Assembly: GCA_023417315.1 (NCBI GenBank)
Contig: JAEZFW010000065.1
Coordinates: forward strand, 1-64,000
Reading direction: 5' to 3'
Length of the DNA stretch: 64,000 bases
Source: Pseudomonadota bacterium
Lineage (GTDB): Bacteria > Pseudomonadota > Gammaproteobacteria > Steroidobacterales > Steroidobacteraceae
This document shows positions 1 through 7,935 of this stretch, piece after piece. Positions within the stretch are counted from its first letter, which is position 1. Each line of letters begins with the position of its first letter. Under the pieces are notes generated by a model that saw only the letters and a list, made by a program, of their open reading frames with translations, ran no database searches and was not told the origin of the DNA. The position numbers and the translations under genes were made by a program.

Positions 1-38
1 TGCCCTTCGGGCATGCAAGAGTAGGTCACTGCCAGGCT
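1..38 (+). rRNA. rrf: 5S ribosomal RNA, 3' end only
   Basis: The first bases match the conserved 3' part of bacterial 5S rRNA: the ATGCAAGAGTAGG stretch followed by the closing GCCAGGC that pairs with the 5' end of the molecule. The rest of the gene, and presumably 16S and 23S, lie before the window. A strong terminator follows within about 20 bases, as expected at the end of an rRNA operon. Confidence 0.82.
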
Positions 39-53
39 CTTAAATAAAGACGA

Positions 54-89
54 AGCCCCGATGGACGATGAGTCCGTCGGGGCTTTTTC
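54..89 (+). terminator. Rho-independent terminator of the rRNA operon
   Basis: Positions 54-66 and 72-84 form a 13-bp stem (one G-T pair) with a 5-base loop, followed by five T residues at 84-88. It sits just after the 5S 3' end and should end the rRNA transcript. Confidence 0.9.
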
Positions 90-152
90 CGTTGGTACCT
101 GTCGGTCTCGTTTGATCCGACATAGAAGTCTCACGCGAAGCGAGGGTGCTCG

Positions 153-345
153 AATGAATACATTCGGTCGACGCCAGTTCATCAAAGGTCGTGTGATTGA
201 CGTGTCCGTGGCAAAGGCTGCGGTGCACGAGTCTCGGCGTCAGCGCGCAGAAGCCGCAAAGAAGCTTCGCAAGGCGCTCGCCGCGAAGCAGGCGGCTAGC
301 AGGGCGCCAGAAACGATTTCGTATCCGCGTCAGGCCGTCGGCTGA
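153..345 (+). CDS. Small basic hypothetical protein (63 aa)
   Basis: An open frame from ATG 153 encodes a 63-residue, Lys/Arg/Ala-rich protein with a probable helical middle containing EAAKKLRKALAAKQAA. I do not recognise a family. The frame is also open upstream to ATG 61, but that start lies inside the rRNA terminator, so 153 is preferred. There is no strong ribosome binding site. It lies alone between the rRNA terminator and the convergent dnaE2. It could be a real small gene or chance coding. Confidence 0.35.
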
Positions 346-355
346 TTCTCCAGAA

Positions 356-500
356 GTGATTAGTGAATAGTGGTTAGTCCAGAACCGCTATTGCGATCGG
401 GCATCTTCAATTGCTCCCGTTCGCGCACGGTCCACTTGCCAACGTGACCTTGGTGCGATCCGCGGTCTCTTCTAACCACTTCCACTGAATCAGTGGAAGT
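356..500. repeat. Heptad quasi-repeat with inverted partner between convergent genes
   Basis: The left side carries three 7-bp units starting at 356, 363 and 370 (GTGATTA, GTGAATA, GTGGTTA). The right side at 472-480 is the reverse complement of the last unit. It continues into a perfect dyad at 479-499 with 10-bp arms around one base. That dyad contains the dnaE2 stop codon (490-492). No T-run follows, so this is not a classical terminator. It belongs to the same class as the repeats at 6487, 47079, 48915 and 55583. Confidence 0.6.
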
Positions 501-3500
501 CACGGGAGTTGCGCGGTACGTCCGCCACCCAGTGCGAGTAGTTCTCAATGGTTTCTGCCACGACGTGGAGAACACCTTCCTGGCTCTGCAGCGTTCCTGA
601 AACGACCATCAGGTTGGCCTGAAGAATGACGTGACGCTGTGCATCGAAGACACCCGGCCAGATCACGATATTGTTGATGCCTGTCTCGTCCTCGAGCGAG
701 GCGAACACGACGCCGGATGCGGTGCCAGGTCGCTGCAGGTGCGTGACTAACCCTGCGACGCGCACTCTCTCACCATTCCTGCGGCTCTCGACTTCGCGGC
801 GAGTGAGGACACCCGCTTCTCGCAATCGCGTGCGCAACAACTCGAGCAGATGTCGTCCTGTGCTGAAACCCAGCTGACGATAGTCGGTGAGCACTTCTTC
901 TCCTTGTGTCGGCGTGGGTAGGAGCGGCATTCCCTCGCGTTGCGGTACGCGGGTGAACATCCCCGGAAGTCGCTCACTACCGAGCGCTTTCCAAAAGGCC
1001 TCGTGACGATGTGCTGTCAGACTACGGAAGGCACCGGCCAGCGCTAATGCCTGAATCGCGCGCCGAGGCAGCTGAGTTCGAGCGCTGAATTCTTCAACGC
1101 TTTCATAATTCTTCTTGAGTCGCTCTCCGCCGATGATCGTTCCTTCCTGCTTGCGCAAACCTCGAACCAACCTCGTCCCTAAACGGATGGCGTGCTGTGC
1201 ATTCGAGTCGATCTCGAGAGTGCAATCCCAGTCGCTGTGCATTACATCCACGGGAAGGATGGCGACACTCTGACGTTTCGCTTCTTCGAGTAGCTGAGCG
1301 GGCTGGTAAAAACCCATGGGCTGACTATTGATCAAGCCTGCAATAAAGGCGGCAGGCCAATGACACTTCAAATAACTCGAAAAGTAGGTCAGGAGCGCGA
1401 ATGAAGCGGAGTGCGATTCCGGAAAGCCGTACTCGCCGAAACCTTCGATCTGTTTGAAGATCTGTTCTGCGAATTCGAGCGAGTAGCCTCGAGACTGCAT
1501 GCCGTCCAGCAGTTGCTGCTGGAACAAATGCATCGTGCCGCTGCGGTTCCAAGCCGCCATCGAACGGCGCAAGCGATCCGCTTGTCCTGGCGTGAAACCG
1601 GCGGCTTTGATCGCGATCTGCATGACCTGCTCTTGGAAGATCGGAACACCGAGGGTCTTCTTCAACACTTCCTCGAGCTCTGAACTTGGATACGTCACCG
1701 CGCTGGGATCCGAACGTCTCGTCAAGTACGGATGAACCATGCCGCCTTGGATCGGGCCGGGTCGCACGATCGCAACCTCGATGACGAGATCGTAGTATTG
1801 ACGAGGACGCAAACGGGGCAACATCGTCATTTGCGCGCGCGATTCGATCTGGAACACGCCGACGGTCTCGGCGCGACAAATCATGTCGTAGGTATCGGTA
1901 TCTTCGCGTGGAATCTCGCTCATGGACTGAGGCCTGCATCCGGCAGACTTCAGCAAATCGAAGCTCTTGCGCATGGCCGTCAACATCCCTAATGCAAGCA
2001 CGTCGACTTTCAGCAGTCCGAGTGCCTCGAGGTCGTTCTTGTCCCATTGAATGACGGTTCGATCGGGCATAGCCGCATTCTCGATCGGAACGAGCTCGCT
2101 GATCGGCTCCTGCGCAATGACGAAACCGCCGACGTGCTGCGACAGATGCCGTGGAAAATTCAGCAACTCCTTAACACGATCGCAGAGACGCCGGATCACA
2201 TCAGCGTCCAAATGTAAGCCGTTTCGCGCGACACTCGCCTGAAATGCTTCGAAGTTGTCCCAGTAGGCTTGCGACTTCGCCAATCGATCTACGACATCGA
2301 GATCGAGTCCTAGGGCTTTACCCACATCACGTATCGCGCTGCGCGGTCGATAACATATGACTGTAGCGGCGAGCGCAGCACGCTCACGGCCATACTTCTT
2401 GAAAACATGCTGAATAATCTCTTCGCGTCTTTCGTGTTCGAAGTCGACGTCGATATCAGGCGGCTCGTTTCTTTCCTTACTGATGAAGCGTTCGAACAGT
2501 ACATCGATATTCGAAGGATCCACCTCGGTGATGCCGAGCGAATGGCATACGACCGAGTTCGCGGCTGAACCCCGTCCTTGGTGGAGGATGTTGAGACGTT
2601 TGGCCTCGCACACGAGATCGTAAACGGTGAGAAAGAAGGGCTCGTATTTGAGCTCTGCGATGAGAGCGAGCTCCTTCTCGACGGTATCGCGGATTTTGTG
2701 GGGCACGCCTCGTGGCCATCGAGTCTTGAGACCTGCTTCCGTGAGATCGCGTAAATGAGAGGCAGCGGTTTTTCCTTCGGGAATGAGCTCTTCTGGATAT
2801 CGATAGCGCAGGTTCCCGAGCGAGAACACGCATCGATCAGCGATTTTGAGCGTCTCATCGAGCAGATCTCGCGGATACAAGGCGGCGAGATCCTCATGGA
2901 AGCGCAAATATCGCTCCCCATTGGGAAACAATCGATGACCTGCTTCGGCGAGCGTGCACCGGTGTCGGATCGCAGTTACGGTATCTTGAAGCGCGCGCCG
3001 CTCCTTTACGTGCATGTGAACGTCGCCCGCTGCAACAAGAGGAACGTGTGTCTGCTCGCTTAGATGGCGAAGCGCGTCCAAGCGCGTCTTGTCGTCTGCA
3101 TCACAATGCAACTCGGTCGCAATCCAGGCTCGTCCTGGAAATGAGTCGCGCAACCAGCAAGCTTGGGCAACGGTGGGTGTTCTAGATGGAACCCATAGCG
3201 CGAGACACTCATCCAAACGATCTACGAAGTCGCAGCGCACGAGTTGGTAGGAACCTTTCGTGCAACGTCGACGCGCTTTGGTGATAAGCCCGCATATTTG
3301 CGCGTAAGCGTCTTGAGTGGGCGCAAGCAACACCAAATGTAGATCGTCGGAGGTGCGAAATTCCGAGCCAACAATGAGTTTCAGTCCACAATCGCTTGCC
3401 GATTCATGCGCGCGGACGATCCCGGCCATGGAACATTCATCGGTAAGGGCGAGGGCTGAGTAACCCAAGTGATGTGCTTGTAACACGAGCTCACCCGGGT

Positions 3501-3555
3501 GAGATGCACCTCGCAAGAAGCTGAAGTTGCTGAGGCAGTGGAGCTCCGCGTACAT
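490..3555 (-). CDS. dnaE2: Error-prone DNA polymerase III alpha subunit DnaE2 (ImuC)
   Basis: This C-family polymerase of 1021 aa performs translesion synthesis in damage-induced mutagenesis together with ImuA and ImuB. An N-terminal PHP domain begins at the usual MYAELHCLSNFSFLRG. The palm carries the catalytic PDIDVDFE motif and a later KVDVLALG that fits the third acidic residue. The helix-hairpin-helix and OB-fold regions follow to the C terminus, so it appears complete. I chose ATG 3555 because it overlaps the imuB stop (TGATG), implying translational coupling, and because the family starts there; the frame is open 60 bases further upstream inside imuB. It is the last gene of the lexA operon, and its stop codon lies inside a palindromic repeat. 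Confidence 0.95.
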   Translation of the reverse strand: MYAELHCLSNFSFLRGASHPGELVLQAHHLGYSALALTDECSMAGIVRAHESASDCGLKLIVGSEFRTSDDLHLVLLAPTQDAYAQICGLITKARRRCTKGSYQLVRCDFVDRLDECLALWVPSRTPTVAQACWLRDSFPGRAWIATELHCDADDKTRLDALRHLSEQTHVPLVAAGDVHMHVKERRALQDTVTAIRHRCTLAEAGHRLFPNGERYLRFHEDLAALYPRDLLDETLKIADRCVFSLGNLRYRYPEELIPEGKTAASHLRDLTEAGLKTRWPRGVPHKIRDTVEKELALIAELKYEPFFLTVYDLVCEAKRLNILHQGRGSAANSVVCHSLGITEVDPSNIDVLFERFISKERNEPPDIDVDFEHERREEIIQHVFKKYGRERAALAATVICYRPRSAIRDVGKALGLDLDVVDRLAKSQAYWDNFEAFQASVARNGLHLDADVIRRLCDRVKELLNFPRHLSQHVGGFVIAQEPISELVPIENAAMPDRTVIQWDKNDLEALGLLKVDVLALGMLTAMRKSFDLLKSAGCRPQSMSEIPREDTDTYDMICRAETVGVFQIESRAQMTMLPRLRPRQYYDLVIEVAIVRPGPIQGGMVHPYLTRRSDPSAVTYPSSELEEVLKKTLGVPIFQEQVMQIAIKAAGFTPGQADRLRRSMAAWNRSGTMHLFQQQLLDGMQSRGYSLEFAEQIFKQIEGFGEYGFPESHSASFALLTYFSSYLKCHWPAAFIAGLINSQPMGFYQPAQLLEEAKRQSVAILPVDVMHSDWDCTLEIDSNAQHAIRLGTRLVRGLRKQEGTIIGGERLKKNYESVEEFSARTQLPRRAIQALALAGAFRSLTAHRHEAFWKALGSERLPGMFTRVPQREGMPLLPTPTQGEEVLTDYRQLGFSTGRHLLELLRTRLREAGVLTRREVESRRNGERVRVAGLVTHLQRPGTASGVVFASLEDETGINNIVIWPGVFDAQRHVILQANLMVVSGTLQSQEGVLHVVAETIENYSHWVADVPRNSRDFH

Positions 3556-4994
3556 CAGGACCAGAACCCATGCAGATACCACTCGCCGTTCTGCGCCAGA
3601 TCCCGGTACACCCACAGATCTGCACCGTTGCTCGTGCGGACGATGTAGTAGTCGCGCTCAACATCGCTCGCATCCCACCACCCGCTTTCGATCCTTTCGG
3701 GTCCAGAAGTGATCTGAGGGATCGACGAAAGCTGCAGTGGCTTTGGCTCCGGGAGGAGCCATAGAGGGCGTTCGGGAAACTGCAACGCTTTGCGTTTGTC
3801 ATCCAGTTGAGCTTTGCTCCAGCTCTTCTCCGGCCGATGATCCGCCATCATCTTCAGTCCATAGACTTGCCCTTCGCCCAAACGAGCCGCGAGCCGATCG
3901 ATCGTATGAGCGAACTCCTCGCCATTCTGTAGTGCATGACTGAAGAAGTCGGATTGTTGAGTGGAAGACGCAGAGAAACGATCCGCGAGCAGACGCAAAC
4001 CGATCGTAGGTGCGCTCAAGGTGATGCGTTCGAGCTGTTCGCGAACCAATGCGAGAAATCTATCCGCGCTGCGATCTGGGAGCGAAAGCCCGATGCGCAT
4101 CGAGGTGCTGGCACCCTCGGTGTGCTCGAATACGAGATCGAAACTTTGTACGCTCACGTCTCGTGCACGCAAAAATCCTGCGAATTCCCGCAGCATTCTT
4201 TTGAGGGGAAACAGCAGAGACTCTGAATTCTTCAACTCGAAATCGAAGTCGAAGTGCGCATCGTAGTGAGTCGGCAAGACGAACGTCGGGCGTGGATCGG
4301 GCGACTCTCCCATCAAGCAAGCCAAATAGTTGCTGACTTGTGGTCCGAAACGTTTCGCAATCGCATCGCGAGGCAGCTCGAGCACGAGCCCCACTGTTCG
4401 TATGCCTGCAGTGACGAGGTGCTGACAAACCTGCATCGGCAAAGCAAGATGATGAACGGGTAAAGGACGAATACGTTCGTATAATGTTTGCGAGCTGGTG
4501 GCGGCGATTCGGAGCTCTGCACGCGCAAGCAGCGCGGCGCCTTCAATGGTAGGACCCACTCCGAGTCGACACGTGTAATTGAGCTCTTTGATCTCAGCTT
4601 CGATCGTTTGCAGTAGAGCTCTAAAGCCTCCGAAGAGCTTTAGGCTCGCTCCAATTTCGAGCCACAACGCGGCCTGATGGGCTTCCTGAGAGCGCGGCGA
4701 GATTGTTCCCAGTACCACCGTACTGCTGAACTGATAGGCCCAGGCAGCTAAACGTTCGAGCGCTGTGCGTTCGGCGCGTACGCTGCGTTCCATCATCTGG
4801 AGCTGAGGGCGCGTTGCCAGCGCGACCGTGTAGCTCATCGATTGTTTCAAATGATGCTGTTCGGCAGCTCGATTGCAGGAAACCACCCATCGCGAGTTCC
4901 CTTCGCATGCGGTGACGACGACCGGTGTGTTGGTCTCGCACGTCTGCAAAGCCTCGAGAGGCAATTGGGGTAGGGATATGCAAAGCCACAACAT
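3555..4994 (-). CDS. imuB: ImuB, Y-family polymerase-like mutagenesis protein
   Basis: This 479-residue DinB/UmuC-fold protein starts MLWLCISLPQLPLEAL. In active Y-family polymerases this position holds the first catalytic Asp. Here it is replaced, and the usual SIDE-type motif reads LEIGASLKLFGG. That matches known ImuB proteins, which lack polymerase activity and act as a hub linking DnaE2, ImuA and the beta clamp. The stop overlaps the dnaE2 start, and imuA ends 11 bases upstream, so the genes form one operon. Activity loss is family knowledge supported by the visible motif changes. Confidence 0.93.
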   Translation of the reverse strand: MLWLCISLPQLPLEALQTCETNTPVVVTACEGNSRWVVSCNRAAEQHHLKQSMSYTVALATRPQLQMMERSVRAERTALERLAAWAYQFSSTVVLGTISPRSQEAHQAALWLEIGASLKLFGGFRALLQTIEAEIKELNYTCRLGVGPTIEGAALLARAELRIAATSSQTLYERIRPLPVHHLALPMQVCQHLVTAGIRTVGLVLELPRDAIAKRFGPQVSNYLACLMGESPDPRPTFVLPTHYDAHFDFDFELKNSESLLFPLKRMLREFAGFLRARDVSVQSFDLVFEHTEGASTSMRIGLSLPDRSADRFLALVREQLERITLSAPTIGLRLLADRFSASSTQQSDFFSHALQNGEEFAHTIDRLAARLGEGQVYGLKMMADHRPEKSWSKAQLDDKRKALQFPERPLWLLPEPKPLQLSSIPQITSGPERIESGWWDASDVERDYYIVRTSNGADLWVYRDLAQNGEWYLHGFWS

Positions 4995-4998
4995 ACAA

Positions 4999-5022
4999 GA
5001 TGTGACTAGAGGCTAGAGGACA
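4999..5022. repeat. Short heptad repeat at the imuA stop codon
   Basis: Three 7-bp units, GTGACTA, GAGGCTA and GAGGACA, run from 5002 to 5022. On the minus strand they supply the last codons and TAG stop of imuA (5006-5008) plus a second TAG 7 bases on. They resemble the longer heptad repeats elsewhere in the window. Confidence 0.45.
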
Positions 5023-5740
5023 AGGGGAGGTCAGCAGACGGGATCTCTTCTCCTTTTGTTTTGACAGCCGCTCTTGCGTGTTCATGCGTCGGCGACGTTC
5101 GCATCTTTTCCGCAGCAGGGTCTTTTTCATTCACCACGACGCTCATGCCGCTGCGAGTGCCCCGGCATTTCAGAACATCGATAGCTAAACCATTTTCATT
5201 CGCTTGCATGCGCAAACGAACTGCAGCAGGAGAGGGCGCTAACGCCGCAGAAGGCGGGAGAAACAAGAAACCGATGCTGCGACCCGATTCAGCCGCAAGC
5301 TGCAGGCGGCGAATTTCTCGATCCTTTGCATTCGCGCACCACGCAACGACAGCGCCAAACGACTTGCATCGCAACGTCTGCTCGAAGGCCCACAATGTAT
5401 CTTCAGATGAGCGAGCGTCGATGACGAGAAGACGTTCGAGTCGAAGCGAATGACGAACTAGCGCGGGCGCGAATGGAATGTAGGGAGGCGAAACGAATGC
5501 GATATGATGTTCACCTTGGCTGAGCTTCGCCAGCGTCGGCAGCACGAATCTCAGCTCGCCGATGCCCATCGTCACAGGCATGAGCTCGACGAGCGTGCCC
5601 ACTTGCCAACCGTTTCCTGGCAGGACGGCATCCAACTGCGACCATCCACTCGATTCGGTCGCAGGCAATGCAGACGTGTCGCGACCCGTACGACACAGGC
5701 GCGCTAGCTGCTCCAACGTTTCGGCACGACTCGAGCTCAT
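5006..5740 (-). CDS. imuA: ImuA, RecA-like mutagenesis accessory protein
   Basis: ImuA (244 aa) is the third partner of the DnaE2 translesion module. The protein has the RecA/SulA-like layout: a GWSQLDAVLPGNGWQVGTLVEL stretch where a Walker A loop would sit, HIAFVSPPYIPFAPAL, and LLVIDARSSEDTLWAFEQTL. No intact GKT/S P-loop is visible, as usual for ImuA. The C-terminal 45 residues are polar and probably disordered. It starts 6 bases after lexA ends and is followed after 11 bases by imuB. Expected to be repressed by LexA as part of the same transcript. Confidence 0.9.
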   Translation of the reverse strand: MSSSRAETLEQLARLCRTGRDTSALPATESSGWSQLDAVLPGNGWQVGTLVELMPVTMGIGELRFVLPTLAKLSQGEHHIAFVSPPYIPFAPALVRHSLRLERLLVIDARSSEDTLWAFEQTLRCKSFGAVVAWCANAKDREIRRLQLAAESGRSIGFLFLPPSAALAPSPAAVRLRMQANENGLAIDVLKCRGTRSGMSVVVNEKDPAAEKMRTSPTHEHARAAVKTKGEEIPSADLPLSSSL

Positions 5741-5746
5741 GATGGG

Positions 5747-6409
5747 TCATCGTGCCGGCGTCCTTCCGGAGAACATGTCCCTGCGAATCACGCCCACCGC
5801 TAACCCTTCGATCGTGAGATGTTGGCGACGAAGATCCACATCGATCGGCTCGTAGTTTGTGTTCGCCGGATTGAGTCGCGCGCGATCTCCCCGCCGTTCG
5901 TAATACTTCACGGTAGCCTCATCATCGATGCGAGCGACGACGATCTGACCATTGCGTACCTCAGAGGTACGATGAACAGCAAGAAGATCGCGATCGAGGA
6001 TGTTGGCGTCTTTCATGCTGTCACCTCGAACGCGTAAGAGAAAATCCGCGTGTGGCGCGAACAAGCTTCCGTCGATCGGCACGTGATCTTCAATGTTCTC
6101 TACAGCCAGAATGGGCGCGCCAGCGGCAATTCGCCCCAGCAACGGAAGTCCTGAAGCAGATGGGGGTTTGCTCCGAATCTCGGCAGCATCCACAGGCTCG
6201 TCGCAGAGCCGAATACCACGCGCGATTCCCGGAAGGAGTGCAATCGCACCTTTTGTTTCGAGCGCACGCAAGTGCTGATCGATTCCTTGCCGATTCTTCA
6301 AACTCAGCCCGTCTGCGATCTCGCCACGAGTCGGAGGCAGTCCGCGCTCCTCCATGAAGCGGCGGATAAATTCCAAGACTTCCAACTGCTTAGGTGAAAG
6401 AGAAGGCAT
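5747..6409 (-). CDS. lexA: LexA-family SOS repressor (first gene of the imu operon)
   Basis: A complete 220-aa LexA. Residues 1-70 form the winged-helix DNA-binding domain, with the recognition region around PPTRGEIADGLSLKNRQGI. The self-cleavage bond fits Ala96-Gly97 in RIAAGAPI. The Ser/Lys dyad fits Ser131 (RGDSMKD) and Lys168 (EATVKYYE). It heads the lexA-imuA-imuB-dnaE2 operon, so it resembles the LexA2 type that controls only this cassette in several gammaproteobacteria. A palindrome at 6419-6440, just before the start, is the likely autoregulatory operator. Confidence 0.94.
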   Translation of the reverse strand: MPSLSPKQLEVLEFIRRFMEERGLPPTRGEIADGLSLKNRQGIDQHLRALETKGAIALLPGIARGIRLCDEPVDAAEIRSKPPSASGLPLLGRIAAGAPILAVENIEDHVPIDGSLFAPHADFLLRVRGDSMKDANILDRDLLAVHRTSEVRNGQIVVARIDDEATVKYYERRGDRARLNPANTNYEPIDVDLRRQHLTIEGLAVGVIRRDMFSGRTPAR

Positions 6410-6418
6410 TCGCGACCA

Positions 6419-6440
6419 ATACCAGACAGATGTATGGTAT
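6419..6440. promoter_or_regulatory. Candidate LexA operator
   Basis: A dyad with perfect ATACCA/TGGTAT half-sites separated by 10 bp begins 10 bp upstream of the lexA start codon. LexA proteins of this operon type are autoregulated, and position and symmetry fit. The sequence is not the enterobacterial CTGT-N8-ACAG box, so the specificity would differ from E. coli LexA. Confidence 0.6.
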
Positions 6441-6486
6441 CAGTCTAGGACGCTTCGAAAGAGGTGGCAAGCCTGAAAGCTGGAAA

Positions 6487-6595
6487 GTGACTGAGTGACT
6501 GAGTGACGAGGTGACAAAGTGACGAAGTCAGAAATGAAACCGGAGATTCATACTGCGTCACTCCGTCACTCCGTCACTTTGTCACCTCGTCACTT
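6487..6595. repeat. Octad inverted repeat between lexA and the sigma-54 activator
   Basis: GTGA recurs at 6487, 6495, 6503, 6511 and 6519 (period 8). The complementary TCAC recurs at 6558, 6566, 6574, 6582 and 6590. The arms are reverse complements over at least 22 of 24 bases in their best part, so a large hairpin is possible. It lies downstream of the activator gene and upstream of the lexA promoter. Because the period is not a multiple of three, TGA falls in all three frames. Confidence 0.75.
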
Positions 6596-6601
6596 GAACT
6601 C

Positions 6602-7687
6602 TCACATCGGCGCCGACGACAACGGCCCTGCGATATGCGGTGGTACTGCGCGTGCTCGAGCCGCGGCGTTGTCGCGCGCATAGCTGTTCAGCTTGTTGTA
6701 GAGCGTCTTCAAGCTACAGCCCAACACGGCTGCCGCTTTTTTCTTATCGCCATCGCAGTAGTCGAGCGTCACTTCGATCAACGAACGTTCCGCCTCATCG
6801 AGCCGAGATCCGAGTGGCACGTGAAGTCCCGCTGGCTTGCTCTCGGCTTCCGTGATTGGCGCCGGCATTGAGATCGGCATGTCGAAATCCAACACGTCAT
6901 CCGCGAGGATGAAGCTACGCTCGATCGCATTCTTCAGCTCGCGAACGTTGCCGGCCCAGCGATAAGTGCGCAATGCATCGACGAAGGCTGGTGAGAACCG
7001 CTTCTGCGTTGCATTCGAACGATTCAACAATTTTAGAAAATGCTCCGCCAACAGTGGAACGTCTCCGGCACGGTCGCGCAGCGGCGGTACGTGCAGCGGG
7101 AACACTGCCAGGCGATACATCAAGTCTTCGCGCAATTGACGGTTCGTAACTGCTTCAGTGATGTTGCGATTGGTCGCAGCAACGACACGAATATCCGTCT
7201 TGATCTCCTGAGTACCTCCGACCCTGTAAAACCTCCCGGTTTCCAGCACGCGTAGTAAACGCGTCTGCATATCGAGCGGCATTTCGGTCACTTCATCGAG
7301 GAACAGCGTGCCCCCAGTGGCGCGCTCGAACACGCCCGCGTGCATGCGCGAGGCGCCGGTGAAGCTGCCTTTCTCGTACCCGAACAGCTCTGCTTCGATG
7401 AGAGATGCGGGAATCGAACCGCAATTGATGGCGACGAGCGGACCCTGTGCACGATGGCTCAGCAGGTGAATGCACTCGGCCACGAGCTCCTTGCCCACGC
7501 CGCTTTCGCCCATGATCATGACCGTCGCTTCGGTCGGCGCAACTCTTTGGATCAAAGCGAACACCTGCTTCATCGCGGGCGAGCGTCCGAGTAGATTACC
7601 CAAACCGTCTTCGTGCAATTTGATCGTCGCTTCCACTGTTATTCGTCTCCGAGGATGTATCTGACGTGCCAGATGCAAATTCTTCAA
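6602..7687 (-). CDS. Sigma-54-dependent transcriptional activator without receiver domain
   Basis: A 361-aa bacterial enhancer-binding protein. After about 30 N-terminal residues comes the AAA+ domain: Walker A GESGVGKE (60-67), sigma-54 contact loop GSFTGA (107-112, a variant of GAFTGA), Walker B GGTLFLDE (125-132) and the LRDR region. A Fis-type helix-turn-helix follows (DGDKKKAAAVLGCSLKTLYNKL). With no receiver, GAF or PAS domain, it may be constitutively competent or controlled by level or a partner, as in PspF. It is divergent from algD, and eight -24/-12 type elements occur across the EPS locus that follows, so it is the obvious candidate regulator of the locus. Confidence 0.92.
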   Translation of the reverse strand: MKNLHLARQIHPRRRITVEATIKLHEDGLGNLLGRSPAMKQVFALIQRVAPTEATVMIMGESGVGKELVAECIHLLSHRAQGPLVAINCGSIPASLIEAELFGYEKGSFTGASRMHAGVFERATGGTLFLDEVTEMPLDMQTRLLRVLETGRFYRVGGTQEIKTDIRVVAATNRNITEAVTNRQLREDLMYRLAVFPLHVPPLRDRAGDVPLLAEHFLKLLNRSNATQKRFSPAFVDALRTYRWAGNVRELKNAIERSFILADDVLDFDMPISMPAPITEAESKPAGLHVPLGSRLDEAERSLIEVTLDYCDGDKKKAAAVLGCSLKTLYNKLNSYARDNAAARARAVPPHIAGPLSSAPM

Positions 7688-7872
7688 GACGCATCTCGGT
7701 TCCTTGTAATTAAGTTTTTTCTGTCGCGAAGTTGTCGGCAGACTCCGACGGTCTGAATGTTTTTCAATCTCAGCTGCGCTGCGATGTTCTCCGACTCGGT
7801 AGGCGCAATCACGCTGCTTTGCACCGACCTTGGCGTTTCCCCCGCCTGTGCCCGAAGTGTGCTCGCTTTCCG

Positions 7873-7887
7873 TGGCATAGAACTTGC
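7873..7887 (+). promoter_or_regulatory. Sigma-54 promoter of algD
   Basis: TGGCATAGAACTTGC carries GG and GC separated by exactly 10 bases and is a very close match to the TGGCAC-N5-TTGC consensus. It ends 48 bp before the algD ATG and is divergent from the sigma-54 activator gene. Confidence 0.85.
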
Positions 7888-7935
7888 CCCTCTCGCATCG
7901 TCCTCGACCTTCGGAGGTTTACATGCGGAGCGATC

